From Mycobacterium sp. ACS4331 (lineage in GTDB: Bacteria; Actinomycetota; Actinomycetes; Mycobacteriales; Mycobacteriaceae): a stretch of 64,000 bases of DNA. The stretch covers positions 1 to 64,000 of the forward strand of contig NZ_LZHW01000060.1 of assembly GCF_001667265.1 (NCBI RefSeq). Direction: 5' to 3'. The notes under the pieces were generated by a model that was given only the letters and a program-made list of their open reading frames with translations, was not told the origin of the DNA and made no database searches. The position numbers and the translations under genes are program-made. This document shows, one piece after another, positions 40,505 to 49,292 of this stretch (positions are counted from its first letter, which is position 1; each line of letters begins with the position of its first letter).

Positions 40505-42310
40505 TCAGGCGTTTCTGGCGTTGTCGTGGGCGATCTGGACGGTGGGGGTTTCGGGGTGCTGCGCTGATGCCTCCCCTGCGCGGCCCGCGATATGACGCGC
40601 CGCGACGTAACCGAAAGTCATCGCGGGACCGATGGTGGCACCCGCCCCGGCATAGCTGCGGCCCATCACCGCGGCCGAGGCGTTGCCGACCGCGTACAAC
40701 CCCTCGATGACGCGGTCCTCGGTGTCGAGCACTCGCGCGTGTTCGTCGGTGCTCAGGCCGCCCGACGTGCCGAGATCACCGAGGATGATCTGGAACGCCA
40801 GGTACGGCGGTTTGGTGAGCGGGTGCAGGTTGGGATTGGGCAGCGTCGGATCGCCGTAGTAGTTGTCATAGGCGCTGTCACCGCGATTGAAGTCGTCGTC
40901 ATGCCCCTTGGCCGCGAGTTCGTTGAACCGCGTGGCGGTTTCACGCAGTGCATCGGCAGGCACACCGATCTGCTCGGCCAGGCCCTCCAGCGTGTCGGCC
41001 TGCTTGACGATCCCCGAGTCGAGCCAGGCCTTGGGCAGCTTGAAACCAGTGGGCACCGGCGCGAACGGGATCTTGGGGATCGGCAGGTGCCCGCCCACGA
41101 CGTAGCGGTGAAACGACCGGGTGTCGGTGATCAGCCAGCACGGGATGTGCGTGACGCCGGACTGCTGGCCCTCGATCATCGCGTGCGCGAAGTCCATGTA
41201 GGGCGCGGCCTCGTTGATGAACCGCCGGCCGGCACCGTTGACCACGAACTGCGAGGGCATCATGCGTTCGTTGAGCATGAACTGCAGGCGTCCGTCGGGC
41301 CAGCACATCGCCGGGAACCACCACGCCTCGTCGAGCAGCTCGGTCGCGGCGCCGACCTTCTGGCCGGCCCTGATTCCGTCTCCGGTGGCGGCGGGATTGC
41401 CGAAGCTCCAGTCCTTCTCGAGCAGGGGAAGGTGCTCGCGACGCCAGGCCATGTCGTGGTCGAACCCGCCGGAGGCGATGATGACGCCGCCACGGGCGCC
41501 GATCCGCACGGGCTGACCGTCACGTTGTACGACCGCACCCACGACACGGGCACCCGGGCCGTCACCGTCGGTGATCAGTTCGGTCATCGGTGTGTTGAGC
41601 CACAGCGGGATGTCATGGTCCCGGCACGCCAGGCGCATCCGCGCGGCCAGCGACTGCCCGATGGCGGCCATCCGATCGCCGAACACCCGGGCCCGGAACA
41701 TCCGCCAGATCAGCTTGACCAGCACCGCCTTGCCGCGCCAGTTCTGCCTGACCTGGTAGAAGAGCCGAAGATCCTTGGGCGCGAACCAGATCCCTTTCGG
41801 GGCGAGCGCCAGCGGCTTCAGCAGGTTCTGTTCCTCGTCCCCCAGCGTGCGCAGGTCGATGGCCGGCACGTTGATGGTGCTGCCCAGCGCGGATCCGCCG
41901 GGGAGTTCCGGGTAGTAGTCGGCGTAGCCCGGTTTCCAGACGAACTCGAACCAGCGGCTGGTGGTCTCCAGGAACTCCATCATCTTCGGCGCGGAGTCCA
42001 CGTACTGGCGCAGTCGAGCGTCGCTGACCAGACCGCCGGTGATCTGCTTGAGGTAGCCGAACACCTCGTCGGGGTCCGGCGTGTAACCCTCGCGGCGCTG
42101 CGACGGTGCGCCCGGCACCCAGATGCCGCCACCGGACAACGCGGTGGATCCGCCGAAGGCCGCGGACTTCTCCACCACCAGGGTGTCGAGGCCGGCGGCC
42201 CGCGCGGTCAGTGCGGCGGTCAGGCCACCGCCGCCGCTGCCGACGACGAGGACGTCCACTTCGGTGTCGAAACTCGGATCGGAGTCGTTCACGGGACCTT
42301 TCGCTGTCAT
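40505..42310 (-). CDS. 3-ketosteroid 1-dehydrogenase (KstD)-like flavoprotein
   Basis: A 601-residue FAD flavoprotein of the KstD/fumarate-reductase family. The FAD motif is [20 protein letters not shown] with [18 protein letters not shown]. Active-site segments match KstD: P-G-Y-A-D-Y-Y-P near 117-124, F-I-N-E-A-A-P-Y, and the C-terminal [17 protein letters not shown] with the paired Tyr/Gly. KstD removes hydrogens from C1-C2 of a 3-keto ring. Next to an MhpA/B/C set, it could desaturate an alicyclic ketone toward a phenol. ATG 42310 overlaps the mhpB-like stop. An extra 40-residue stretch (residues about 195-235) is longer than in KstD. Confidence 0.85.
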   Translation of the reverse strand: MTAKGPVNDSDPSFDTEVDVLVVGSGGGGLTAALTARAAGLDTLVVEKSAAFGGSTALSGGGIWVPGAPSQRREGYTPDPDEVFGYLKQITGGLVSDARLRQYVDSAPKMMEFLETTSRWFEFVWKPGYADYYPELPGGSALGSTINVPAIDLRTLGDEEQNLLKPLALAPKGIWFAPKDLRLFYQVRQNWRGKAVLVKLIWRMFRARVFGDRMAAIGQSLAARMRLACRDHDIPLWLNTPMTELITDGDGPGARVVGAVVQRDGQPVRIGARGGVIIASGGFDHDMAWRREHLPLLEKDWSFGNPAATGDGIRAGQKVGAATELLDEAWWFPAMCWPDGRLQFMLNERMMPSQFVVNGAGRRFINEAAPYMDFAHAMIEGQQSGVTHIPCWLITDTRSFHRYVVGGHLPIPKIPFAPVPTGFKLPKAWLDSGIVKQADTLEGLAEQIGVPADALRETATRFNELAAKGHDDDFNRGDSAYDNYYGDPTLPNPNLHPLTKPPYLAFQIILGDLGTSGGLSTDEHARVLDTEDRVIEGLYAVGNASAAVMGRSYAGAGATIGPAMTFGYVAARHIAGRAGEASAQHPETPTVQIAHDNARNA

Positions 42311-43248
42311 CGGGGCGATGCCGTTCGGATCGCGAATCCGGCGATCAGTTCGGGCGCCGGTCGGTAGTAGCGCGTCGTGACGTCATAGGGTCCCTGGGCG
42401 GCCAATGCCGCGAACGCGGCGACCCAGGTGCGCACCTCGTGCGCCGAGTTCCCGGCTTCGGCGGCGATCCACGCGTTGGACCAGTCGTCGACCTCGTCCA
42501 GGCGGTTGGCGTCCACGAGATCGAGGAAGGCACGGTCCCAGTCCGGGTTGAGCGCCTGCAGCGGCGAATCTCCTTGGGCGAACTGCTCTGCGGCCGCGAT
42601 GACCGCCTCCTGTCGCGCCATGCGCTGCTCTGGCGACATCGCGACCCCACGGACGATGCGGTCCAGCGCTGCCGGCGGGGCCGTGGCCAGCGTCGGCACC
42701 GGCGGGTCATGCGACAGCCCGCCCGATCCGAGGAACAGCACCCTGCGGTCGAGCGCGGCGACGAACTGTCCGATCGCCGCGCCCAGCGCACGCACCCGGC
42801 GTATGGGCCCCAGCGGGGTGGCCACCGAATTGATGAACACCGGAATCGTCGGCACCGCCGCTGCGTCACCGAACAGGGTCTGCAGCGGTTGCACGGTGCC
42901 GTGGTCGACGTCCATGCCCGCCGAGATGGCGACATCGACACCGGATTCGAGAACTGCTGTGGCACAGGCCGTCGCGATGTCCTGCGGCACGTTGAGCGGT
43001 CCGGCGTGGGTGCCGTAATCGCCGACACCGCTGGCGGCGGTGCCGATGCAGAACGACGGCATGAGCCGGTAGAAGAACCCGTTGTAGTGGTCGGGCGAGA
43101 AGACCACCACCAGGTCGGGGTCGAAGTCGGCGACGAAAGCGCGGGCCGCGGCCAGGTTTTCGCCGATGTCGGCGAGCAGGTCAGCCGACGGTCCCGGAAG
43201 GTTCAGCAGAGGGCTGTGCGACATGCAGCACAGAGCCGTTTGCGCCAT
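42307..43248 (-). CDS. 2,3-dihydroxyphenylpropionate 1,2-dioxygenase-like (MhpB, LigB type)
   Basis: A 313-residue class III (LigB-type) extradiol dioxygenase closely following MhpB along its whole length: [38 protein letters not shown] and a final THE-like segment. The two histidines matching MhpB H115 and H179 are H116 (D-V-D-H-G) and H180 (G-L-S-H). It would use Fe(II) and O2 to open a catechol-type ring meta to the hydroxyls. ATG 43248 lies inside the mhpA-like gene, giving a 68-bp overlap, and its stop overlaps the KstD-like start. The substrate may differ from 2,3-DHPP. Confidence 0.88.
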   Translation of the reverse strand: MAQTALCCMSHSPLLNLPGPSADLLADIGENLAAARAFVADFDPDLVVVFSPDHYNGFFYRLMPSFCIGTAASGVGDYGTHAGPLNVPQDIATACATAVLESGVDVAISAGMDVDHGTVQPLQTLFGDAAAVPTIPVFINSVATPLGPIRRVRALGAAIGQFVAALDRRVLFLGSGGLSHDPPVPTLATAPPAALDRIVRGVAMSPEQRMARQEAVIAAAEQFAQGDSPLQALNPDWDRAFLDLVDANRLDEVDDWSNAWIAAEAGNSAHEVRTWVAAFAALAAQGPYDVTTRYYRPAPELIAGFAIRTASPR

Positions 43249-44899
43249 GGGTTTCACCGCCTTCCGGCTTCGTCGAGGTGACCAGGTGCAGGGCGTCGAA
43301 CAGCGCGTCGGACAGTTCGGCGCTGCGTTGCGCGATGCACGCACCCGCGATGCACCGGTCAGGACGCAGGAAGAGCACCGAGTCGGTGTGGGCGTCGAAG
43401 AAGCCCTTGAGGGCTCCGGTGCGGTCCCCGACCACGATGACGTCGGGATCATCGATCGCATCGGCGGGCTTCCAGTGCAACTGGGTGATGGGTCGCGCCG
43501 CGATGAAGCTGGCGCCCAGCGACTTCCACCGGGCGAACGCCTGGTCGCCCAGCAGCCGGCGCGGATCGTTGTTCCAGCACAGCACGGCGAATCCGGGGCC
43601 CATCACATCATCGAGCAGCACATTCGTCGCCTCCCGGGTGTCCACCCTGGGTTGGATGAACAGCGTGCCCACCGCGGACCCGGGGGCTGGAGGTGTGCTC
43701 GCGTGCACCACAGCGCCCTGCTCGTAACGCGGCATCGGCTTGAATCGCATCTCCAGGACATACCGCTTCAGCGAGGGCACGATCGACGCGGCGCGGATGG
43801 CCCGGTCACGAAGCTGCGCCACCCGGCGGTTGGTGGGCGAGATGACGCGGCCGACCATGGTCGAGAGGTCGATCATGGCGCGCGCATGCTTACGGCGCTC
43901 CACGTCGTAGGTGTCCAGCAGTGCGTCGCCAGCCACGCCGTTGACCACGGCGGCCAGCTTCCAGCCCAGGTTGGCGGCGTCGCGAATGCCGCTGTTGTAC
44001 CCCTGCCCCTGCCAGACCGGCATCAGATGCGCGGCATCCCCGGCCAGCAGCAGCCGGCCCCTGCGGAAGGCTCCGGCGATGCGCGAGTGATGTGTGTAGA
44101 CGCGGTGGCGGATGATGTCGACCCGGTCCGGGTGCGGCACGAACGTCGACAGCAGTTTCGCGACGAACGCGGGATCCGCGGCCGTCTCGTCGGATTCGTC
44201 GTCGTGGATCATGAATTCGAACCGACGGATGCCATGCGCGATCGAGATCGACGCGTACGGCCGCTCCGGGTCGGCGCCGACCTCGCTGTTGGGGTGCCCC
44301 AGCGGGTCATTGGCCACGTCGATGACCACCCAGCGGGTCGGCGACGTGGTGCCCTCGAACGACACACCCATCAGGTGCCGGGTGGCGCTTCGTCCTCCGT
44401 CGCAGCCCACCACATAGCGCGCCCGAACGGTGTCGCCGCCGTCGAGGTGCACGGTGACACCGTCACCGTCCTCGGCGCAGCCGGTCATCACAGAGCTCCA
44501 CCGCACCTGCACACACGAGAACCGATCGAGACCGGCCAGCAGTTCGGCGTCGACCATGGGCTGAACGAATCCGTTCCGTTTGGGCCATCCGAATCGTGCG
44601 TCCGGCGGGGCCATCTCGACCAGCAGCCTGCGCCGCGAGTCGAAGAACCGCAGGATCTGGTTCGGGACGGTGTGCGGCAGGACGGCATCGATCAGGCCGA
44701 TCGACTGAAAGGTTCGCAGCGACTCGTCGTCGAGACCGACGCCGCGCGGGTAGTCGATCAGTGTGTCGCGCTCCTCGACGATCAGTGTCGAGACACCCTG
44801 GAGTCCAAGCACGTTCGCGAGAGTCAGGCCCACCGGACCCGCGCCGACGATCACGACGTCGACGTCGGTGGATTCGGCGGCTGTGCGCTCGGCGCTCAC
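43181..44899 (-). CDS. 3-(3-hydroxyphenyl)propionate hydroxylase-like FAD monooxygenase (MhpA)
   Basis: A 572-residue class A flavoprotein monooxygenase. The FAD/NAD motifs are [20 protein letters not shown], the D-G motif [13 protein letters not shown], and [34 protein letters not shown]; a C-terminal thioredoxin-like domain follows. The sequence layout is MhpA: it would hydroxylate a phenol next to its hydroxyl to give a catechol for the MhpB-like enzyme. GTG 44899 overlaps the hydrolase stop (GTGA). The last about 22 residues ([20 protein letters not shown]...) extend over the start of the mhpB-like gene. Confidence 0.88.
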   Translation of the reverse strand: MSAERTAAESTDVDVVIVGAGPVGLTLANVLGLQGVSTLIVEERDTLIDYPRGVGLDDESLRTFQSIGLIDAVLPHTVPNQILRFFDSRRRLLVEMAPPDARFGWPKRNGFVQPMVDAELLAGLDRFSCVQVRWSSVMTGCAEDGDGVTVHLDGGDTVRARYVVGCDGGRSATRHLMGVSFEGTTSPTRWVVIDVANDPLGHPNSEVGADPERPYASISIAHGIRRFEFMIHDDESDETAADPAFVAKLLSTFVPHPDRVDIIRHRVYTHHSRIAGAFRRGRLLLAGDAAHLMPVWQGQGYNSGIRDAANLGWKLAAVVNGVAGDALLDTYDVERRKHARAMIDLSTMVGRVISPTNRRVAQLRDRAIRAASIVPSLKRYVLEMRFKPMPRYEQGAVVHASTPPAPGSAVGTLFIQPRVDTREATNVLLDDVMGPGFAVLCWNNDPRRLLGDQAFARWKSLGASFIAARPITQLHWKPADAIDDPDVIVVGDRTGALKGFFDAHTDSVLFLRPDRCIAGACIAQRSAELSDALFDALHLVTSTKPEGGETHGANGSVLHVAQPSAEPSGTVG

Positions 44900-45765
44900 T
44901 GGTCCTTCCCCAGCAGGAAGTCGATGTGCAGGCGGTTGAAGGTCTTGGGATCCTCATACTGCGGCCAATGCCCGCATCCGGACATGACCTCGAAGCGGGC
45001 ACCCGGGATCATCGAGGCGATTCGGCTGCCCTCGCTGACATCGGCCGTGGGGTCATCGCTGGTCCACAGCACCAGGGTGGGCGCGGTGATGGCGCCGTAC
45101 TCCTTGGGGCCCATCAGATTTCGAGCGCGGATCTCGGGGTCCTGCAGCGCCATGATGTCCCGCATGGCGGCCACGAACCCGGGAAGGCGGTAGATCCGCT
45201 GCCGACTGGCGACGATGTCGTCGTAGTCCCTCGTCTTGTCGGCCATGAGCCACTTGATACGGGCCTGCACCGTCTCCCAGGTCGGATCCTCGACTGCCGC
45301 CATCGACAAGGTGATGATCCGCTTCATGACTTCGGGGTCGGCCTGCGATCCGCCCGCGGTGTTGAGGACCAGGCGGGTGATCCGGTCCGGGTGGTCGGCC
45401 GCAGCGCGCGATGCCACCCATCCGCCCAGGGACTCCCCGGACAACAGGACCTTCTCGGCGCCGATCGTGTCGAAGAACGCCAGCAGGTGTTCCACGTAGT
45501 GGCTGATCTCCAGTGGATGGCCGGGTTTGTCGGTGTAGCCGTGGCCGAGCATGTCGATGGACCAGGTGGAGAAGTGCTCGGCGTGCGACTCGAGGTTGCG
45601 CACGTAGGCCTCGGCGTGGCCACCCGATCCGTGCAGCAGCACGAGGGTGGGATTCTCCGGATCACCGGCGTGCAGGTAGCGCGTGCGCACCCCGCCGACA
45701 TCCAGGTATCCCTGCGAGAACGAAACCCCCTGCAGGTCACTCCAGATGCTCTCGAATTCCGCCAC
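44896..45765 (-). CDS. MhpC-like meta-cleavage product hydrolase
   Basis: A 289-residue alpha/beta hydrolase. The oxyanion strand is [17 protein letters not shown], the nucleophile is S112 in [11 protein letters not shown] near 238 sits in [11 protein letters not shown], and the catalytic His is H266 in [11 protein letters not shown]. This is the arrangement of C-C hydrolases MhpC/BphD/HsaD that split vinylogous 1,5-diketones made by extradiol dioxygenases. It is first in the minus-strand operon, before the MhpA- and MhpB-like genes, and divergent from the IclR regulator 102 bp away. Confidence 0.85.
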   Translation of the reverse strand: MAEFESIWSDLQGVSFSQGYLDVGGVRTRYLHAGDPENPTLVLLHGSGGHAEAYVRNLESHAEHFSTWSIDMLGHGYTDKPGHPLEISHYVEHLLAFFDTIGAEKVLLSGESLGGWVASRAAADHPDRITRLVLNTAGGSQADPEVMKRIITLSMAAVEDPTWETVQARIKWLMADKTRDYDDIVASRQRIYRLPGFVAAMRDIMALQDPEIRARNLMGPKEYGAITAPTLVLWTSDDPTADVSEGSRIASMIPGARFEVMSGCGHWPQYEDPKTFNRLHIDFLLGKDQ

Positions 45766-45873
45766 AATGGCCCCTCTGCCTGCGATTATGCCGTTCTCTT
45801 TTTCTGCAACCGATGTGTGCTAATATCGGACATCAGTGTGCACTATGTATAGAGCATCACTCTCGGTGTGATG
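45766..45873. promoter_or_regulatory. Divergent promoter region of the meta-cleavage operon and IclR gene
   Basis: The 102-bp gap between the hydrolase start (45765) and the IclR start (45868) is A/T-richer than its surroundings. CATCAC at 45855-45860 and GTGATG at 45868-45873 form an inverted repeat with seven bases between, covering the IclR start codons, and GTGTGCAC sits near 45837-45844. This would suit an IclR operator or autoregulation. It has no GAGAAT half-sites, unlike the other promoters in the window. Confidence 0.45.
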
Positions 45874-46596
45874 TATGTCAAGGGAGGATCCACCGTCATC
45901 GAGCAGTCGACGAACGGGGTCGCCAAGGGCGCGTCGGGCTCGCAGACGTTGGCCCGCGGGCTCACAGCACTGCAGGTGGTCGCCGCGACGCCGGAGGGGC
46001 TCACAGCCCAGCAGGTGGCCGAACGGATCGGCGTGCACCGGACCATCGCCTACCGTCTGCTGACCACGCTGGCGCAGCACCGGCTCGTGGCGAAGGCCGA
46101 CGACGGGCGTTATCGCCCCGCGGCCGGACTGGCGGTGCTCGGGGCGGCCTTCGACAACAACCTGCGCCAACTGTGCCTGCCCAGGCTGCGCGCGCTCGCC
46201 GACGAACTGTCCACGACCGTCTCGCTGCTGGTGGCCGAGGGTGACCAACAGGTCGCGGTCGCGGTGATCGTGCCGACGCAGGTGTCCTATCAACTGTCGT
46301 TCCACGAGGGCAGTCGCCACCCGATTGACCGTGGCGCCGCCGGCATCGCGCTCCTGGCCAGCATGCCTCCCCGGGCCGGCGAGCGGGATCTGGTCACGGT
46401 GACCCGCGAACGCGGGTGGGTGATCACCCATGGCGAGATCGAACCCAACACGTTCGGACTGGCCGTCTCGGTGCACCGCCTTCCGCCGGCCCCGCCGACG
46501 TGCCTCAACCTGATCTCACATCGCGAAGATGTCGTCGCGCGTGGTCGCGACGCACTGATCCGCGCCGCCGACGAGCTGTCGGCAATCCTGAACTGA
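45868..46596 (+). CDS. IclR-family transcriptional regulator
   Basis: A 242-residue IclR protein. The winged helix-turn-helix lies near 28-85 (QTLARGLTALQVVAATPEGLTAQQVAERIG; HRTIAYRLLTTLAQHRLV), followed by the ligand domain (ALADELSTTVSLLVAEG; IDRGAAGIALLA). IclR proteins commonly regulate aromatic-catabolism operons, repressing or activating in response to the substrate. GTG 45868 or ATG 45871 could be the start; AGGGAGG lies downstream at 45881-45887, so the message may be leaderless. It is divergent from the meta-cleavage operon and followed after 25 bp by the second KstD-like gene. Confidence 0.85.
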   Translation: MMYVKGGSTVIEQSTNGVAKGASGSQTLARGLTALQVVAATPEGLTAQQVAERIGVHRTIAYRLLTTLAQHRLVAKADDGRYRPAAGLAVLGAAFDNNLRQLCLPRLRALADELSTTVSLLVAEGDQQVAVAVIVPTQVSYQLSFHEGSRHPIDRGAAGIALLASMPPRAGERDLVTVTRERGWVITHGEIEPNTFGLAVSVHRLPPAPPTCLNLISHREDVVARGRDALIRAADELSAILN

Positions 46597-46621
46597 CGAA
46601 TCCGATAAGGAGATTGGCGCC

Positions 46622-48262
46622 GTGAGCAATTCGTCCGCCCAGAGGAATTGGGACACAGTGACCGATGTCGTGGTGCTGGGCACCGGAGGTGCGGGCCTGA
46701 CGGCGGCACTGGCCGCGGTGCACGGCGGCGCCGAGGTCGCGGTGTATGAAAAGGCCGACACGGTCGGCGGGACCACCGCGGTCTCCGGCGGCATCGCCTG
46801 GATTCCGGCGCATCATCGCTGCCCCGAAGAGGAACTCACCGTCGAGGACGCCATGGCCTACCTGCGCGCGCAGTCCTTCGGCGCGATGGACGAGGAGTTG
46901 GTCGAGACGTTCGTCCGCACCGGGCCCGCGATGATCGACTTCGTCGAGGCGCACAGCGACATGCGGTTTGAGATCGCCACGGGATTCCCCGACTACAAGC
47001 CCGAACTGCCCGGCGGTCGTCCGGGCGGCGGGCGATCGCTGGGCCCGGTCCCCTACGACCTCAACCGGATTCCGCAGTGGCGCGATCGCATCACGTCGTT
47101 CCCGCCCGACTTCAGCAATGTCGGCATCGACGCCGAGACCCGCGCACGCCTGCACGCCGACATCGACGACACCACGGGTGACATCGTGGTGGCCGGTACC
47201 GCACTGATCGCCGGACTGCTCAGGGGCGTGCTCGACGCCGGCGTCGAACCCGTCACCGGCGCACGCGCCACCGAGCTGCTGACCGGGCCGGACGGCACCG
47301 TCACCGGTGTGCGAATCGAATTGGGAGACAAGACCATCGATGTCGGTGCGCGGCGCGGTGTCGTCCTGGCCAACGGCGGGTTCGAATGGGACACGGGCCT
47401 GGTCGAGGCGTTCCTGCGTGGACCCATGCACGGACCGGTGTCACCGCCGTACAACACCGGCGACGCCCTGCGGATGGCGATGGCGCGTGGTGCCGACCTG
47501 GCCAATATGGGCGAGGCGTGGTGGGTGCCGATCGTGCAGATTCCCGACGACACGATCGAGGGACATCAGCGCAGTCGCAGTGTGCGACTCGAGCGCACGC
47601 GACCCCGCAGCATCATCGTCAACCGCGCTGGACGACGGTTCATCAACGAGGCCTGCGACTACAACTCGATGGCCGGCGCATTCCAATACCTGCACCCCCG
47701 CGACGGTTACGTCAATGATCCGGCTTGGATCGTGTTCGACGACCAGCACCTCAAGCGCTACGGCTTCCTCGGCGTCGAGCCCGGCCAGGAGGCCCCGGAC
47801 TGGTTCTGCAGGTCGCGCGACCTCGTCGAGCTCAGCGAGAAGACCGGCATCGATCCCGCCGGTCTCGCGCAGACCGTCGCCGCATGGAACAGCAACGTCG
47901 GCGGCGAGGTCCCCCATGATCCCGACTTCGGCCGGGGCAGCAGCGCCTACGACGGTTACTGGGGTGACCCCAACGCGACCACCGACGCTGGTAAGACGCT
48001 GGGTCCGCTCGACACCGCACCGTATTACGCGGTGCCGGTGGCCCTCGGGGCGATGGGCACCAAGGGCGGCCCCCGGACCGACCGCGATGGTCGTGTGCTG
48101 CACGTGTCGGGCGAGGTCATCCCCGGTCTGTACGCGGCGGGCAACGCGATGGCGGGCGTGACGGGACGGGCCTACGGCGGTGCCGGGGGCACGATCGGTC
48201 CCGCGATGGTGTTCGGTTTCCGCGCCGGGCGGCACGCGGCCACGGGGACGTCGGCCGGCTGA
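46622..48262 (+). CDS. KstD-like FAD-dependent dehydrogenase
   Basis: A 546-residue FAD flavoprotein of the same family as the gene at 40505. The FAD motif is VTDVVVLGTGGAGLTAALAAV with VYEKADTVGGTTAVSGG. The active-site analogues are G-F-P-D-Y-K-P near 120, F-I-N-E-A-C-D-Y, and C-terminal A-Y-G-G-A-G-G-T-I-G-P-A-M-V-F-G. It is probably a ring or alpha,beta-dehydrogenase; the F-P-D-Y variant of G-Y-x-D-Y-Y suggests a substrate different from the first one's. AAGGAG precedes GTG 46622. It follows the IclR gene, probably on the same transcript, so both arms of the IclR locus encode dehydrogenases. Confidence 0.85.
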   Translation: MSNSSAQRNWDTVTDVVVLGTGGAGLTAALAAVHGGAEVAVYEKADTVGGTTAVSGGIAWIPAHHRCPEEELTVEDAMAYLRAQSFGAMDEELVETFVRTGPAMIDFVEAHSDMRFEIATGFPDYKPELPGGRPGGGRSLGPVPYDLNRIPQWRDRITSFPPDFSNVGIDAETRARLHADIDDTTGDIVVAGTALIAGLLRGVLDAGVEPVTGARATELLTGPDGTVTGVRIELGDKTIDVGARRGVVLANGGFEWDTGLVEAFLRGPMHGPVSPPYNTGDALRMAMARGADLANMGEAWWVPIVQIPDDTIEGHQRSRSVRLERTRPRSIIVNRAGRRFINEACDYNSMAGAFQYLHPRDGYVNDPAWIVFDDQHLKRYGFLGVEPGQEAPDWFCRSRDLVELSEKTGIDPAGLAQTVAAWNSNVGGEVPHDPDFGRGSSAYDGYWGDPNATTDAGKTLGPLDTAPYYAVPVALGAMGTKGGPRTDRDGRVLHVSGEVIPGLYAAGNAMAGVTGRAYGGAGGTIGPAMVFGFRAGRHAATGTSAG

Positions 48263-48289
48263 GTCGGTCAGCTGAGTCGGCGACCTGCG

Positions 48290-49288
48290 CTACTCGGCCG
48301 CGCGGGCCTTGAAGAACTCGACGGCCCGCACGAGTGACTCCTCGACCGGTTCGGGTTTCCACCCCAGCTCGCGCTCGGCCTTGCTGTGGTCCAGCGGTGA
48401 CATCAGTTCCACCATCCGCTGACCCACCGCGGCGAACGGCAGATCGCGGTTCAGCACGCGCGCGGCCACGTCGTTGATCCGCGAGGCCACGCGCAGCACG
48501 GGCCGCGGAATCTTGACGCGCGCTGGGCGCACGCCCGCCGCCTCGGCCACAATCCGCTGGATCTCACCCATGTTCATGAAACGGTCGGAGATGATGTAGC
48601 GCTCCCCGACTCGACCGTTGTCGGCAGCCAGCAGCATCGCGCGCGCGGCGTCCTCGATGCCCACCACCTCAAGTCCGATGTCCGGGTAGAACGGCATGCG
48701 ACCCGCGGTGATCATCGCGATCTGTGATCCATGTGGGGTCGGTTGCCAGTCACCGGGGCCGTAGGTCGTCGAGATGCACACCGCCACAGCCGGCAATCCG
48801 CGCTCACGGACGTAGGAGAAGAGCAGCTTCTCCGCCGCCACGCGGGCTTCGATGTACGCCCCGCCCTCGTCCCAGTTGTGCTCGTCCTCCTCGGTGATGA
48901 GCCGGGAGTCGCTGACCGCGAGCGTGCCGATGGTGCTGGTGAACACGAACCTGCGCAGACCGGAGGCGATCTCGGGTTCGGTGGCGATGTTCAACACATT
49001 GCGCAGTCCCTCGACGTTCGTCTGGAAAAGCGGCGCCGGATCCCGCAACCACATCCGGGCGTCCACCACGCAGTAGTAGATGACATCGCATCCGGACATC
49101 GCGGCCCGCAATGCGTCGTCGTCGTAGAGGTCTCCGTAGCAGCGTTCGACGTCGAGGTCGTCGATCCCCTTGGTGGAACTCGTCTTACGGAGCATGACGC
49201 GGACGTCGTCGCCCTGCTCGACGAGTTTCCGGGTGACGTGGGAGCCGAGGAACCCGCTGGCGCCGAGCACCAGCTTCTTAGCCGTCAT
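48290..49288 (-). CDS. NAD-dependent epimerase/dehydratase or 3-beta-HSD-like protein
   Basis: A 332-residue extended SDR. The nucleotide motif is LVLGASGFLGSHVTRKLVEQG; VMLRKTSSTKGI suggests the substrate/cofactor loop of dihydroflavonol-reductase/3-beta-HSD-like proteins. In the usual Y-x-x-x-K position it reads G-A-Y-I-E-A-R-V-A-A-E-K, with Arg in place of Lys. VFTSTIGTLAVS holds the Ser/Thr residues. It would act on a hydroxyl/keto group, or may be altered in catalysis. ATG 49288 has GGAGGG seven bases upstream, inside the end of the ligase gene. The gene is the second of a two-gene minus-strand unit. Confidence 0.75.
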   Translation of the reverse strand: MTAKKLVLGASGFLGSHVTRKLVEQGDDVRVMLRKTSSTKGIDDLDVERCYGDLYDDDALRAAMSGCDVIYYCVVDARMWLRDPAPLFQTNVEGLRNVLNIATEPEIASGLRRFVFTSTIGTLAVSDSRLITEEDEHNWDEGGAYIEARVAAEKLLFSYVRERGLPAVAVCISTTYGPGDWQPTPHGSQIAMITAGRMPFYPDIGLEVVGIEDAARAMLLAADNGRVGERYIISDRFMNMGEIQRIVAEAAGVRPARVKIPRPVLRVASRINDVAARVLNRDLPFAAVGQRMVELMSPLDHSKAERELGWKPEPVEESLVRAVEFFKARAAE

Positions 49289-49292
49289 TTCG

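Noticed and set aside
43166..45193. 675-residue open frame on the plus strand opposite the MhpA-like gene
   Set aside because: It shadows a gene with clear FAD motifs; its sequence is His/Arg/Asp-rich without recognisable domains.
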